From Mesorhizobium amorphae (GTDB lineage: Bacteria; Pseudomonadota; Alphaproteobacteria; Rhizobiales; Rhizobiaceae), in NCBI RefSeq assembly GCF_014843845.1, contig NZ_JHQS01000006.1:124001-188000 (forward strand): a stretch of DNA of 64,000 bases, given 5' to 3'. The translations under genes were made by a program, and so were the position numbers. How positions within the stretch are numbered: position 1 is the first letter of the stretch; each line of letters begins with the position of its first letter. Shown here in pieces: positions 26,401-35,695 of the stretch. The notes beneath the pieces are model-generated. The model was given only the letters and a program-made list of their open reading frames with translations. It was not told the origin of the DNA and did no database searches.

Positions 26401-27004
26401 CATAAAGCCGGTCGCCGAACAGCGCTTTGAGGGTCAGCAGCCGTACGTCGGCGAGATCGCGGCGGTCCTCCTTCAAGGCGCTGCCGATCGGACCGCGTGG
26501 CCCGCCGGTCAGGCAGACCAGGCCATCGCATTGTCCCTGCAGCATGTCGGTCGTCAGATGTACAGGCTCGCCGGGCGGCGTGTGGAGATAAACCCGGCTG
26601 ACGAGCCGGACCAGATTGGCATAGCCGGCCTCGGTCGCGGCAATCAGCACCACGGCGCGCATCTCCGGTCCCTGCCGCCGGCGGTCGCGCTGGCCGTCGC
26701 TGTTTTCACCGGAAAAGGCGAGATCGATTTGACAGCCGATGATCGGCTGGATGCCGTCCTTGACCGCCTTCTGCGCGAACTCCAGCGCCCCGAACAGATT
26801 GTTGGTGTCGGTGACGGCGATCGCCGGACATTCGTCCTTGACCGCGTGGCCGACGATCTTGCCGATCTGCAAGGCGCCTTCAAGCAGCGAATAAGCCGAA
26901 TGCACCCGCAGATGAATGAAGGGCCGCGCCGGCGCCTCCGGCCTCGACGCCTTCTCATAGGCTTCACGCAGCAGGGGGTCGCGTGGAAGTTTTTCGTCGG
27001 CCAT
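23477..27004 (-). CDS. dnaE: DNA polymerase III subunit alpha (replicative)
   Basis: The 1175-residue protein is the replicative polymerase, close in length to the E. coli enzyme. The PHP domain opens at FIHLRVHSAYSLLEGAL (29-45). The palm carries GPGRGSGAGSLVAYS (397-411) and the catalytic acids in MPDFDIDFCQDRR (436-448). HhH, OB-fold (VQFSDTSGQYEAVLFSEGL) and C-terminal tau-binding regions follow. It is the DnaE1 type rather than the mutagenesis-linked DnaE2, because no imuA/imuB neighbours are present and the length fits. It is flanked by the channel gene downstream and pccA upstream, with no sign of an operon. Confidence 0.96.
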   Translation of the reverse strand: MADEKLPRDPLLREAYEKASRPEAPARPFIHLRVHSAYSLLEGALQIGKIVGHAVKDECPAIAVTDTNNLFGALEFAQKAVKDGIQPIIGCQIDLAFSGENSDGQRDRRRQGPEMRAVVLIAATEAGYANLVRLVSRVYLHTPPGEPVHLTTDMLQGQCDGLVCLTGGPRGPIGSALKEDRRDLADVRLLTLKALFGDRLYVELERVSGYDRTIEKSTVDLAYSHDLPLVATNEAFFFARDDYEAHDALIAIAEGSVVAADNRRRLSPDNFLRSQADMARLFSDLPEAIDNTVEIALRCSYYPKNRNPILPRFTGGDGADNETALKAEADELRRQAHEGLDARLAAHGPTAGYTAEQYRERLDFELGIIEKMKFPGYFLIVADFIKWAKSQGIPVGPGRGSGAGSLVAYSTTITDIDPLRFSLLFERFLNPDRVSMPDFDIDFCQDRREEVIRYVQQKYGRDQVGQIITFGTLQARAVLRDVGRVLQMPYGQVDKLSKMVPQNPANPVKLADAIANEPRFAEEAEKEPIVQTLLDMAQKLEGLYRHASTHAAGIVIGDRPLSELVPMYRDPRSDMPVTQFNMKYVEQAGLVKFDFLGLKTLTVLETAVKLIRRRGIEIDLARIPLDDPDTYAMLSRGEVVGVFQVESAGMRKALIGMRPDCIEDIIALVALYRPGPMENIPTYNARKHGEEEMASIHPKIDHLVKETQGVIVYQEQVMQIAQELSGYSLGEADLLRRAMGKKIRAEMDKQRERFVSGAVERGVGKPQADFIFDLLAKFADYGFNKSHAAAYAVVSYQTAYLKAHYPVEFLAASMTLDMGNTDKLADFRQDALRLGIQVLAPSVMTSFRDFEVGENKIFYSLAALKGVGDAAVEHIVAMRGEKPFKNLADFCERVDPKIVGKRVFESLITAGALDCFGHDRAAMMAGVERMMGLASLAQQNAVSGQADIFGASLGAQSQALNLPATEPWLAADRLHREFQVVGFYLSAHPLDEYKAALQKMRVQNWGEFSAAVKRGAAAGRLAGTVTTKQERKTRTGNKMGVVQFSDTSGQYEAVLFSEGLAQYRDLLEPGRSVVITVSAEDRPEGVNLRINSVQSLEDEASRIQKALRVFVRDEGPASIIQSQLKQRGDSQVSIIVLKGEAQGEVEIALPGGYRVSPQIASAMRAVQGVVEVELV

Positions 27005-27104
27005 GGTGCCCGTACTGCCTGAGGAGACTCAATCGCCTAGATGTATTGTCCGGAAGCGGACGATGCGAGTCCAGCAGTTGCGTGTTAACAGCTAAGCGGC
27101 TTCG

Positions 27105-29117
27105 TTAGGCGAATTCCATGATCACCGCGTCGACAGCGAGGCTATCGCCGGGCTTGGCGTTGAGCTTCGCCACGGTTAGGTCGCGCTCGGCGCGCAGCAC
27201 ATTTTCCATCTTCATCGCCTCGACCACGGCCAGCGTCTCGCCGGCCTTGACCTCCTGCCCCTCGGCGACGGCGATCGACACGACAAGGCCGGGCATCGGG
27301 CAAAGCAGCAGCTTTGAGGTGTCCGGCGCCACTTTTTCCGGCATCAGCCTTTCAAGCTCTGCGATGCGCGGCAGCATGGCGCGAGCCGTCACCGACATGC
27401 CCTTCCAGGCTATGCGCAGACCGTTCGGCACCGGCCGGACCTGTGCGGCGATCCTGCGGCCGTCGACCGTGCCGCGCCAGATGAGATCGCCCGGACGCCA
27501 GTCGGACACCACGGTCAGCGCCTTGCCGCCGTCGATCGACAGGTCGATTTCCATCGGGATCGAGATCATGCCTTCGATGATGGAGGCCGAAAGATAGTCG
27601 GCGCCGATCTTGACCACCCAGTCCCGCTTCAGGATGCCGGAATGTGGTGCCAGCCGCCCGCCCAGCCGGTCGAGCCGGTCGCGGCGCAGCAATTCGACGG
27701 CGGTCGCGATCGACGCCAGTACCGCCTTCTCGTCCTTGTCCGGCACGATCGGTGCAAAGCCATCGGGATATTCTTCGGCGATGAAGCCGGTCGACAACCG
27801 CCCTTCCCGCCAGCGCGGATGCTGCATGAGTGCGGCCAGGAACGGAATGTTGTGCTCGATGCCGTCGACGACAAAGCTGTCCAGCGCCTCCGACATGGCG
27901 TCGATGGCCTTGAGCCGCGTCGGCGCCCAGGTGCACAGCTTTGCCACCATCGGGTCGTAGAACATCGAAATCTCCGATCCCTCGGTGACGCCGGTGTCGT
28001 TGCGGACGACGATATCGCCGAACGTTCCCTCCTCCGGCGGCCGGTATCGGGTCAGCCGGCCGATCGACGGCAGGAAATTGCGGTACGGATCCTCGGCATA
28101 GAGCCGGCTTTCCACCGCCCAGCCGTTCAGCTTCACATCCCCCTGCCTGATCGCGAGCTTTTCGCCGGCCGCCACGCGGATCATCTGCTCGACCAGATCG
28201 ATGCCGGTGACAAGCTCGGTCACCGGGTGCTCGACCTGCAATCTTGTATTCATTTCAAGGAAATAGAAGTTCTTGTCCTTGTCGACGATGAACTCGACTG
28301 TGCCGGCACTCTGGTAGTCGACCGCCTTGGCCAGCGCCACCGACTGCTCGCCCATGGCTTTCCTGGTCTTGGCGTCGAGAAACGGCGACGGCGCCTCCTC
28401 GGCCACCTTCTGGTTGCGGCGCTGAATCGAGCATTCGCGCTCGCCGAGATAGAGCGCGTTGCCATGCCCGTCGGCCAGCACCTGGATTTCGATATGGCGC
28501 GGATCCACCACGAATTTTTCGATGAAGACGCGGTCGTCGCCGAACGAGCTTTTCGCCTCGGAACGTGCCCGGTCGAAGCCGTCGCGCACTTCCGATTGGT
28601 TCCAGGCAATGCGCATGCCCTTGCCGCCACCGCCGGCCGAGGCCTTGATCATCACGGGATAACCGATCTCGCCGGCGATCTTCTCGGCATGGTCGGCATT
28701 CTCGATCACGCCGAGCCAGCCGGGCACCGTGCTGACCTTGGCGGCATTGGCGAACTTCTTCGATTCGATCTTGTCGCCCATCGCCTTGATGGCTTTCGGC
28801 TTCGGCCCGATGAAGACGATGCCCTCCTCCTCCAGCGCCTCGCAGAAGGACGCGCGCTCCGACAGGAAGCCGTAGCCGGGGTGCACGGCTTCGGCGCCGG
28901 TTTCCTTGCAGGCGGCGATGATCTTCTCGGCCACCAGATAGCTCTGCGAGGCCGGTGAAGGCCCTACATGCACCGCCTCGTCGGCCATCTCGACATGCAC
29001 GGCATCGCGATCGGCATCGGAATAGACGGCGACCGTGGCGATGCCCATCTTGCGCGCCGTCTTGATGACACGGCAGGCGATCTCGCCGCGATTGGCGATC
29101 AGGATCTTCTTGAACAT
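27105..29117 (-). CDS. pccA: Propionyl-CoA carboxylase, biotin carboxylase/carrier (alpha) subunit
   Basis: The 670-residue protein joins a biotin carboxylase and a biotin carrier domain. It opens [20 protein letters not shown], then has the ATP-grasp glycine loop [13 protein letters not shown], followed by the catalytic [16 protein letters not shown]. The biotinyl lysine is Lys636 in EAMKMEN near the end. A BT-type middle region ([18 protein letters not shown]) points to the PccA class rather than acetyl-CoA carboxylase AccC. PccA carboxylates propionyl-CoA with PccB, which is not in this window. ATG 29115-29117 follows GGAGGAC and gives the conserved N-terminus. Substrate choice over methylcrotonyl- or geranyl-CoA carboxylase is inferred from similarity. 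Confidence 0.9.
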   Translation of the reverse strand: MFKKILIANRGEIACRVIKTARKMGIATVAVYSDADRDAVHVEMADEAVHVGPSPASQSYLVAEKIIAACKETGAEAVHPGYGFLSERASFCEALEEEGIVFIGPKPKAIKAMGDKIESKKFANAAKVSTVPGWLGVIENADHAEKIAGEIGYPVMIKASAGGGGKGMRIAWNQSEVRDGFDRARSEAKSSFGDDRVFIEKFVVDPRHIEIQVLADGHGNALYLGERECSIQRRNQKVAEEAPSPFLDAKTRKAMGEQSVALAKAVDYQSAGTVEFIVDKDKNFYFLEMNTRLQVEHPVTELVTGIDLVEQMIRVAAGEKLAIRQGDVKLNGWAVESRLYAEDPYRNFLPSIGRLTRYRPPEEGTFGDIVVRNDTGVTEGSEISMFYDPMVAKLCTWAPTRLKAIDAMSEALDSFVVDGIEHNIPFLAALMQHPRWREGRLSTGFIAEEYPDGFAPIVPDKDEKAVLASIATAVELLRRDRLDRLGGRLAPHSGILKRDWVVKIGADYLSASIIEGMISIPMEIDLSIDGGKALTVVSDWRPGDLIWRGTVDGRRIAAQVRPVPNGLRIAWKGMSVTARAMLPRIAELERLMPEKVAPDTSKLLLCPMPGLVVSIAVAEGQEVKAGETLAVVEAMKMENVLRAERDLTVAKLNAKPGDSLAVDAVIMEFA

Positions 29118-29373
29118 ACTGAATTCATGTCCTCCGGAGGAACCAGTTCTATGGACTCTCCAGCCATGTCTCAAGTGCCCCGGCAGTCCGCGCTGGGCCT
29201 TATGGCCGGTGCGTCGAAAAACGTCGCAAGGGAAGTTGGCCACTATCGCCGAAGCCTATAAGGTGGTGTGGGCTCGCTGCGGAGGGCTGGCGGGCATTTC
29301 GCCTCGCCGGGCAGGCTCAACAAGTCGGCCACAACCTGAAATTTCTGTCGATTGCCTTGGGAGGAACTGCCTG

Positions 29374-30501
<1,128 letters not shown>

Positions 30502-30569
30502 GGAGAAGAAAGCCGCCGACCGAAGGGCCAGCGACTGACGTTGCACAGGGTTCAACAAGGGAGGAATAA

Positions 30570-31139
30570 ATGTCGGAAAAACTGCATCCGAAAATCGACA
30601 ATGGCCTACCCAGGGAAAGCGCAAGCTTTGCCGGCGGCACACTGGTCTGCGCCTGCACCAGCAAGCCGGTGAAGGTGAAGGTCAAGGGCCAGATCGCCCA
30701 TAACCACGCCTGCGGCTGCACCAAGTGCTGGAAGCCTGATGGCGCGATCTTCTCGGTCGTTGCCGTGGCTGGCACCGGCGACGTCACCGTCGTCGAGAAC
30801 GGCGACAAGCTGAAAGTGGTCGATCCGAGCGCGCTGATCCAGCGTCACGCCTGCACCGGCTGCGGCGTCCACATGCACGGTCCGGTCGAACGCGATCATC
30901 CCTTCAAGGGCCTGAGCTTCATCCATCCCGAACGCTTCGAGGAGGACGGCTGGTCGCCGCCGGGCTTCACCGCCTTCGTCTCCTCGATCATCGAATCCGG
31001 TGTCGATCCGAGCCGCATGGACGGTATCCGCGCGCAGTTGAAGTCAATCGGCCTCGAGCCCTATGACTGCCTCAATCCGGGCCTGATGGACTATATCGCC
31101 ACCTGGACCGCGAAGAAGTCGGGCGCATTGCCGGCCTGA
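30570..31139 (+). CDS. gfa: S-(hydroxymethyl)glutathione synthase (glutathione-dependent formaldehyde-activating enzyme)
   Basis: Gfa was proposed to speed up the condensation of glutathione with formaldehyde, giving the substrate of AdhC. The 189-residue protein has the conserved zinc-cysteine set: Cys27 and Cys29 (LVCACTSKP), Cys48, Cys50 and Cys53 (CGCTKCW), Cys95 and Cys98 (HACTGCG). The C-terminal half ([18 protein letters not shown]) is typical of the long Gfa form known from Paracoccus. It starts after a GGGAGGAATAA ribosome site, 68 bp downstream of adhC, and ends in a strong terminator. An S-formylglutathione hydrolase gene is not in the window. Confidence 0.94.
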   Translation: MSEKLHPKIDNGLPRESASFAGGTLVCACTSKPVKVKVKGQIAHNHACGCTKCWKPDGAIFSVVAVAGTGDVTVVENGDKLKVVDPSALIQRHACTGCGVHMHGPVERDHPFKGLSFIHPERFEEDGWSPPGFTAFVSSIIESGVDPSRMDGIRAQLKSIGLEPYDCLNPGLMDYIATWTAKKSGALPA

Positions 31140-31158
31140 CATTTGTTCGATTTCAGGC

Positions 31159-31195
31159 ATGGGGCCGGACAAGTCTCCGGCCCCATGCTCGTTTT
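31159..31195 (+). terminator. Intrinsic terminator after gfa
   Basis: ATGGGGCCGGA, loop CAAGTC, TCCGGCCCCAT, then GCTCGTTTT. A perfect 11-bp GC-rich stem lies 19 bp after the gfa stop. It marks the end of the adhC-gfa unit. The T run is short. Confidence 0.85.
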
Positions 31196-31204
31196 GGAGA
31201 GACA

Positions 31205-31672
31205 ATGCCCGCACCCGCCATCTACGTCGACGCCGACGCCTGCCCGGTGAAAGCCGAGGTCGAAAAGGTCGCCGGACGCCATGGCGTCGTCACCACCTTC
31301 GTTTCCAATGGCGGCTTGCGCCCGTCGCGCGATCCGATGGTCCGCAATGTCGTCGTCTCCAAGGGCGCAGACGCAGCCGACGACTGGATCGTCGACAATG
31401 CCAAGCCCAACGATGTCGTGGTGACGGCCGACATCCCGCTCGCCGCCCGCGCGGTGGCGCTCCGCGCCCATGTGCTCGGCCCGACCGGACGCCCGTTCAC
31501 CCCGGAGACGATCGGCATGGCGGTGGCGATGCGCGACCTCAAACAGCACCTGCGCGAGACCGGCGAAAGCAAGGGCTACAATGCCGGTTTCATGCCGCAG
31601 GACCGATCGCGTTTCCTCGGCGAACTCGACCGCATCTTGCGGCGGGCGCTCAAATCCGCCACACCGGATTGA
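31205..31672 (+). CDS. UPF0178 (YaiI/YqxD, DUF188) family protein
   Basis: The 155-residue protein begins PAPAIYVDADACPVKAEV and has a second conserved block DDWIVDNAKPNDVVVTADIPLAA, with acidic residues spaced as in PIN/NYN-like nuclease folds. A third block is GRPFTPETIGMAVAMRDL. This is the full UPF0178 pattern. The fold suggests a metal-dependent nuclease, but no activity has been shown to my knowledge. It starts 10 bp after the gfa terminator. The DUF1345 gene begins 4 bp after its stop, so these two are probably co-transcribed. Confidence 0.9.
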   Translation: MPAPAIYVDADACPVKAEVEKVAGRHGVVTTFVSNGGLRPSRDPMVRNVVVSKGADAADDWIVDNAKPNDVVVTADIPLAARAVALRAHVLGPTGRPFTPETIGMAVAMRDLKQHLRETGESKGYNAGFMPQDRSRFLGELDRILRRALKSATPD

Positions 31673-31675
31673 AAT

Positions 31676-32353
31676 ATGACGACCGACATGCCCATCAAGA
31701 CGCCCTTGCACCGGCACAAGCAGTTCGCGATATCTGCTTGCATTGGCTTGGCAGCGTTGGTCATCGCGCTTTTCTTGCGTGCACCGCTCGCCTATTCGAT
31801 GGGCGCCAACGCGTTTTTCGGCACCTATATCACTCTCGTCGTCGCCCAGATGCCGCTGCTTACCGGCACCTATCTGAGCAAGAACGCGCGCGCCACCGAC
31901 CAGCCGGTGCTGGTCATCTTCGCCGTCACGCTGATTGTCGTCGGCGTCGCCATCGTCTCGCTGTTCCAGCTGATCAACCAAAAGGACAGCGCGGATTCGC
32001 TCCAACTCACCTTCGCACTGCTGTCGATCCCGCTCGGCTGGTTCACCATCCATGCCATGACAGCGCTACACTATGCGCATGTTTATTGGATGGACGACGA
32101 GGAGACCGGCAGCAAATCGAAACAGAAAAAGCCCGTCGGCGGCCTCGAATTCACCGGCAAGGAGCGGCCGGACGGCTGGGATTTCCTCTATTTCTCGACC
32201 ACTGTCGGCATGACCTCGCAGACCTCCGATACCGAAGTCTCGACCACACAGATGCGGCGCATCGTGCTTCTCCATTCGATCCTGTCGTTCTTCTTCAACA
32301 CCATCATCGTCGCCGCCGCGGTCAATCTCGCCGTCAACCTCGGCAGCCCGTAA
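31676..32353 (+). CDS. DUF1345 family membrane protein
   Basis: The 225-residue protein has about five hydrophobic helices. It ends in a segment FLYFSTTVGMTSQTSDTEVSTTQMRRIVLLHSILSF, the conserved core of DUF1345 and suggestive of a pore-loop and helix as in ion channels (STTxGMTxQTSD). No function is established. It follows the UPF0178 gene by 4 bp and precedes the cytochrome b gene by 106 bp. Channel activity is inferred only from the pore-like motif. Confidence 0.82.
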   Translation: MTTDMPIKTPLHRHKQFAISACIGLAALVIALFLRAPLAYSMGANAFFGTYITLVVAQMPLLTGTYLSKNARATDQPVLVIFAVTLIVVGVAIVSLFQLINQKDSADSLQLTFALLSIPLGWFTIHAMTALHYAHVYWMDDEETGSKSKQKKPVGGLEFTGKERPDGWDFLYFSTTVGMTSQTSDTEVSTTQMRRIVLLHSILSFFFNTIIVAAAVNLAVNLGSP

Positions 32354-32459
32354 TAAAAACGTGATCGTGTGAAACATCGCTTGGGCCGGCGACGTATTGG
32401 GAGGAGAACGAACATCTGAGAGGCCGCGACGGGACGCGCGGACGGGAGTACAAAAGACG

Positions 32460-33338
32460 ATGGAAACCGTTGCCAGGAGCCAACCAACCGTCGAGGCGGA
32501 TGCCGCGCCGAAGGATGCGACGCTGATCTACCGGCAGTCGAGCTGGACGCGGCTGACGCACTGGCTGTGGGCGATCTCGCTGTTCTTCATGCTGCTTTCC
32601 GGCCTGCAGATCTTCAACGCCCGCCCCCAGCTCTACATCGGCAAGGAGTCCGGGTTCGACTACAACAACACCGTCTTCGCCATTGGCGCCGAAAACACCG
32701 CCACCGGCACGCGCGGCTACACCGAGATCTTCGGCAAACGTTTCGACACCACGGGCGTGCTTGGCTGGTCGGGGCCGGCGGGCCAGGAAACCTCGCGCGG
32801 CTTCCCGTCCTGGGCGACGATCCCGTCCTACTACGACCTGGGCACCGCCCGCGTGGTGCATTTCTTCTTCGCCTGGATTTTGAGCACGACCTTGCTCGTG
32901 TGGCTCGTCGCCAGCCTTATCAACGGCCATCTGCGCCGCGATCTCGCCCCGCGCATCGATGACCTCAAGCGGTTGCCGCGTGACATCGTCGACCACGCCA
33001 AACTGAAGTTCCACCACACGCGCGAATACAACACGCTGCAGAAGATGGCCTATGGCGGAGTTCTGTTCGTGCTGCTGCCGCTGATGATCATCACCGGCCT
33101 TGCCATGTCGCCGAGCATGAATTCGGTGCTGCCGTTCCTCAACGATCTGCTCGCCGGCCGGCAGACGGCGCGCACCATCCATTTCGCGGTCATGGTGCTG
33201 CTGGTCGGCTTCTTCATCATCCATATGCTGATGATCCTCGCTGCCGGCCCGATCAATGAGCTGCGCTCGATCATCACCGGCTGGTACCGCACCGACCCGC
33301 CGGCACATGGCGACAACACGTCCGAGAGGAGCGCCTGA
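32460..33338 (+). CDS. Cytochrome b561-type membrane protein
   Basis: The 292-residue protein has four transmembrane helices with histidines placed for two b hemes: His34 in helix 1 (LTHWLWAISLFF), His134 in helix 2 (RVVHFFFAWI), and His241 and His255 in helix 4 (TIHFAVMVLL, FFIIHMLMIL). A 75-residue periplasmic loop between helices 1 and 2 contains GYTEIFGKRFDTTG. It probably moves electrons between the quinone pool and the molybdoprotein encoded next, whose ATG is 1 bp after its stop. ATG 32460 gives METVARSQPT; the longer frame at 32397 adds 21 unlikely residues. Confidence 0.88.
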   Translation: METVARSQPTVEADAAPKDATLIYRQSSWTRLTHWLWAISLFFMLLSGLQIFNARPQLYIGKESGFDYNNTVFAIGAENTATGTRGYTEIFGKRFDTTGVLGWSGPAGQETSRGFPSWATIPSYYDLGTARVVHFFFAWILSTTLLVWLVASLINGHLRRDLAPRIDDLKRLPRDIVDHAKLKFHHTREYNTLQKMAYGGVLFVLLPLMIITGLAMSPSMNSVLPFLNDLLAGRQTARTIHFAVMVLLVGFFIIHMLMILAAGPINELRSIITGWYRTDPPAHGDNTSERSA

Positions 33339-33339
33339 C

Positions 33340-34131
33340 ATGGCGAAGTTCGAGATCAGCCGCCGCAAGTTCCTCACCTCGGCCAGCCTCGGCATGTCCG
33401 GCATCATGCTGTCGGGCTGCGATGCTTTCGACAGCCAGCTCGGCGTCGGTGACGGCTTGCGCAGTTTCCTCGAAGGCGCCAACGGCCTGACATATCGCGC
33501 GCAACGCTGGCTCGCCGGCCACGACGCGCTGGCCCAGGAATTCACCGAGGCCGACATCCGCCAGCCGCAGCGGCCGAACGGCGTCACCGCGCCCGACGAC
33601 GACACCTACAAGGGCCTGCTCGCCAACAATTTCGCCGACTGGCGGCTGGAAGTCTCAGGCCTCGTCGAAAAGCCGCTGTCGCTGACCCGCGAGCAGCTTC
33701 AGAACATGCCGAGCCGCACCCAGATCACCCGCCACGACTGCGTCGAAGGCTGGAGCTGCATAGCCAAATGGACCGGCACGCCGCTGTCGCTGGTGCTCGA
33801 CCAGGCGATGGTCAAGCCGCAGGCGCGTTACGTCATGTTCCATTGCCTGGACACGATCGACCGGAGTCTGGCCGGCGATATCAAATATTACGGCACCATC
33901 GACCTGATCGATGCCCGCCATCCGCAGACGATCCTGGCCTATGGTCTGAACGGCAAGCCGCTGCCGGTCGAGAACGGTGCGCCGCTGCGCGTCCGCGTCG
34001 AACGACAACTCGGCTACAAGATGCCGAAATACCTCTACAAGATCGAGCTGGTCGACAGTTTCGCCGCGATCGGCGGCGGCCGCGGCGGCTATTGGGAGGA
34101 CAATGGCTACGACTGGTACGCCGGGATTTGA
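33340..34131 (+). CDS. Molybdopterin-binding oxidoreductase (sulfite-oxidase-like), Tat-exported
   Basis: The 263-residue product has a twin-arginine signal SRRKFLTSAS (Arg8, Arg9). It runs into LSGC (Cys27), so a lipoprotein anchor is possible. The mature part matches the SUOX-type Mo-binding domain: Cys134 in TRHDCVEGWS is the expected molybdenum ligand, and YVMFHC and LAYGLNGKPLPVENGAPLRV are conserved. There is no dimerisation domain, so it is of the short YedY/MsrP-like class. It pairs with the cytochrome b gene one base upstream, an arrangement like MsrPQ but with a different b-type partner. The substrate is unknown; S- or N-oxides are possible. Confidence 0.88.
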   Translation: MAKFEISRRKFLTSASLGMSGIMLSGCDAFDSQLGVGDGLRSFLEGANGLTYRAQRWLAGHDALAQEFTEADIRQPQRPNGVTAPDDDTYKGLLANNFADWRLEVSGLVEKPLSLTREQLQNMPSRTQITRHDCVEGWSCIAKWTGTPLSLVLDQAMVKPQARYVMFHCLDTIDRSLAGDIKYYGTIDLIDARHPQTILAYGLNGKPLPVENGAPLRVRVERQLGYKMPKYLYKIELVDSFAAIGGGRGGYWEDNGYDWYAGI

Positions 34132-34165
34132 AGCCGTCGACCGTTTCCGATCAATGATTTGACGT

Positions 34166-35167
34166 CTAAGCCACTTTGTCGAGCAGCGGTTTCAGCGCCG
34201 GGTGGATTTCCGGCGAAGCGTGCTTGATCAGCGTCAGCAGCGCGCGCTCGTTCTCGCGTAGCGGCCGGCCCCCGCCGATTCGCTCGGCCAGCCATTTCGC
34301 TTCGCCGGCGTCGATCGTCTCGGCGCGGCGGGCCAGCGCTTCCGCTGCCCGGTTCTTCGCTTCCCACTCGGTCTCGATATCATCCGGCGCACGATAGGCT
34401 TCCATGATGCCGGCAAGACCGCCTGACACCATGCGGCCGAAGAAGCCGCCGATTTCGGCATCCGACTGTTCGAAGAAGCTATCGCGGCGCAGCGCCACCT
34501 CGCGCGTCGGCGCCTCGTAACCGGCCGAGCACATGACAAAATTGGCGATCGCCTTGACGAACAGATCGTTCCAGGACGGGTCGTTGCTGGCCGCCGCGGT
34601 CCGCTCGTTGATCTTGAACAGCACCTCGGCCTCGGCGCGGGTGATGGCGATGTTGCCGTCGCCGCCATAGGCATAAAGGATGCGGCGCAACAGATCGACC
34701 TCGCCCTTGGCGATAAGGCCGGGGACCAGATCACCGCCGAGCATCAGCGGACCCTTGCCGTCGATCACCGCATGGCCGACCTGTTCCAGCGCGTAGGCGC
34801 AAAGCTTGCTCGGCGAGGATTTCGCCTTTTCCAGCACATGCACCAGAAGTTCGAGTTCGGTGCGGCTGTCGACCATGCTGTCGCGCGAGATCGTCTGGAC
34901 CAGCCAATCGGCATTGCCCTCAGAGATGTAGCCCGCCGGCTTTTCCTGGTGGACGATGTAGTCGGTGATCGCCTCGACGAAGAATTCAGGCCATTCCTGG
35001 CACTTGTCGCGAGCCGTCGCGTCGAGCGCGAACAGCGCCTCGGCCTCGCCGCGGCTCACCACGCCGTCGCCGAATACCTCGCGGCGCAGCATCGTCACGT
35101 CCTCGGCCGTGATGCGGTTCTTCGAGGTCAGTCCTGCCGCCGGTGCGCTCATGATCAGTTCGCCCAT
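34166..35167 (-). CDS. Hypothetical protein with an internal tandem duplication
   Basis: I do not recognise a named family. The 333-residue protein has no signal peptide or membrane helix, and is acidic and helical. Two segments align with each other: residues 27-73 (LRREVFGDGVVSRGEAEALF to FFVEAITDYIV) and 160-212 (LRRILYAYGGDGNIAITRAE to LFVKAIANFVM). Each has a short DG-containing loop, an R(G/A)EAE(A/V)LF helix, a W, and a (V)KAI/EAI helix. The DG loops look distantly EF-hand-like. ATG 35165-35167 was chosen for its GGGGAC upstream. It is convergent with the molybdoprotein gene and stands alone. Confidence 0.7.
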   Translation of the reverse strand: MGELIMSAPAAGLTSKNRITAEDVTMLRREVFGDGVVSRGEAEALFALDATARDKCQEWPEFFVEAITDYIVHQEKPAGYISEGNADWLVQTISRDSMVDSRTELELLVHVLEKAKSSPSKLCAYALEQVGHAVIDGKGPLMLGGDLVPGLIAKGEVDLLRRILYAYGGDGNIAITRAEAEVLFKINERTAAASNDPSWNDLFVKAIANFVMCSAGYEAPTREVALRRDSFFEQSDAEIGGFFGRMVSGGLAGIMEAYRAPDDIETEWEAKNRAAEALARRAETIDAGEAKWLAERIGGGRPLRENERALLTLIKHASPEIHPALKPLLDKVA

Positions 35168-35283
35168 TTTCTTGTCCCCGTCCGCGCCGGCAGCCGCCGG
35201 TCGCAAGCCACCATATCGACCAGCATATCAGCAGTGTCTTGAGAATCCGGCAAACGGCGTGGTTAGCGAAGACTTGTTGGCCA

Positions 35284-35332
35284 ATGCATGTCGCCCAAAA
35301 GTGTGCCGCGGTTTTGGGAGAACGACATGCAT
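35284..35332. repeat. Palindromic repeat, ATGCATGTCG family
   Basis: ATGCATGTCG (35284-35293) is mirrored perfectly by CGACATGCAT (35323-35332). Between them lies CCCAAAAGTGTGCCGCGG and then TTTTGGGAGAA, so CCCAAAA and TTTTGGG form an inner pair. It is a dispersed-type element lying 10 bp from the next repeat. Confidence 0.75.
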
Positions 35333-35342
35333 CAAAACAAAG

Positions 35343-35390
35343 ATCTAAGGCGCATCGCCTGAATCCGTTTCAGCGCGACGCGCTTTAGAT
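35343..35390. repeat. Palindromic repeat, ATCTAAGGCGCATCGCCTGAA family
   Basis: ATCTAAGGCGCATCGC and GCGCGACGCGCTTTAGAT are imperfect arms around CTGAATCCGTTTCA. The element is the same family as 10986-11029, inverted. It ends about 80 bp before the glycine riboswitch, so it may lie within or just upstream of the gcv promoter region. Confidence 0.75.
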
Positions 35391-35469
35391 GTCGCTGGCA
35401 GGTGACAAGGTGTCGTTCACGGGCTATGGATGGCGAGTCGAGGGCTCACGGTTTGAGTCCTACCTGTTT

Positions 35470-35645
35470 GCGGGAGAGAGCAGCGAGAGCTGCCGCCGAA
35501 GGGGAAATCGCCCGAAATCTCTCAGGCAAAAGAACCGTAGACGGGAAAGACACTCTGGAAAGTCGGGGCTTGCCCCCGCGCCGAAGGTGTAAGCGCTGCC
35601 GACAGAGTTACGGGGCGCGAGTCTCTCAGGCTTCAGACAGAGGGG
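35470..35645 (+). ncRNA. Tandem glycine riboswitch of the gcv operon
   Basis: Two glycine aptamers lie head to tail in the leader of gcvT. The first (about 35470-35545) shows CGGGAGAG, then GCCGAAGGGG, then the diagnostic ATCTCTCAGGC at 35518-35528 and a closing CCGTAGACGGG. The second (about 35546-35645) repeats GGAAAG, then GCCGAAGGTGTAAGCGC, then GTCTCTCAGGCTTCAGACAGAGG. A linker of a few bases joins them, as in classical tandem glycine riboswitches, in which glycine switches the downstream gcv genes on. The gcvT start lies 50 bp further on. No long T run is seen, so control may be at translation. Confidence 0.95.
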
Positions 35646-35695
35646 CACGGACTGGTCGCCATCAGCGGCCGATTGCGTGCGACTCTGGAGAAGAC

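Noticed and set aside
23396..27022. An open reading frame of about 1200 codons on the plus strand across dnaE
   Set aside because: It is the antisense shadow of dnaE in GC-rich DNA. Its composition is rich in Arg, His, Gln and Leu with no family resemblance, and dnaE itself is clearly coding.
29131..29142. TCCTCCGGAGGA palindrome near the pccA start
   Set aside because: Half of it is simply the GGAGGA ribosome site of pccA; the symmetry is probably incidental.
35402..35695. N-terminal extension of GcvT through the riboswitch
   Set aside because: The sequence is the tandem glycine aptamer; the protein start with ribosome site is at 35696.
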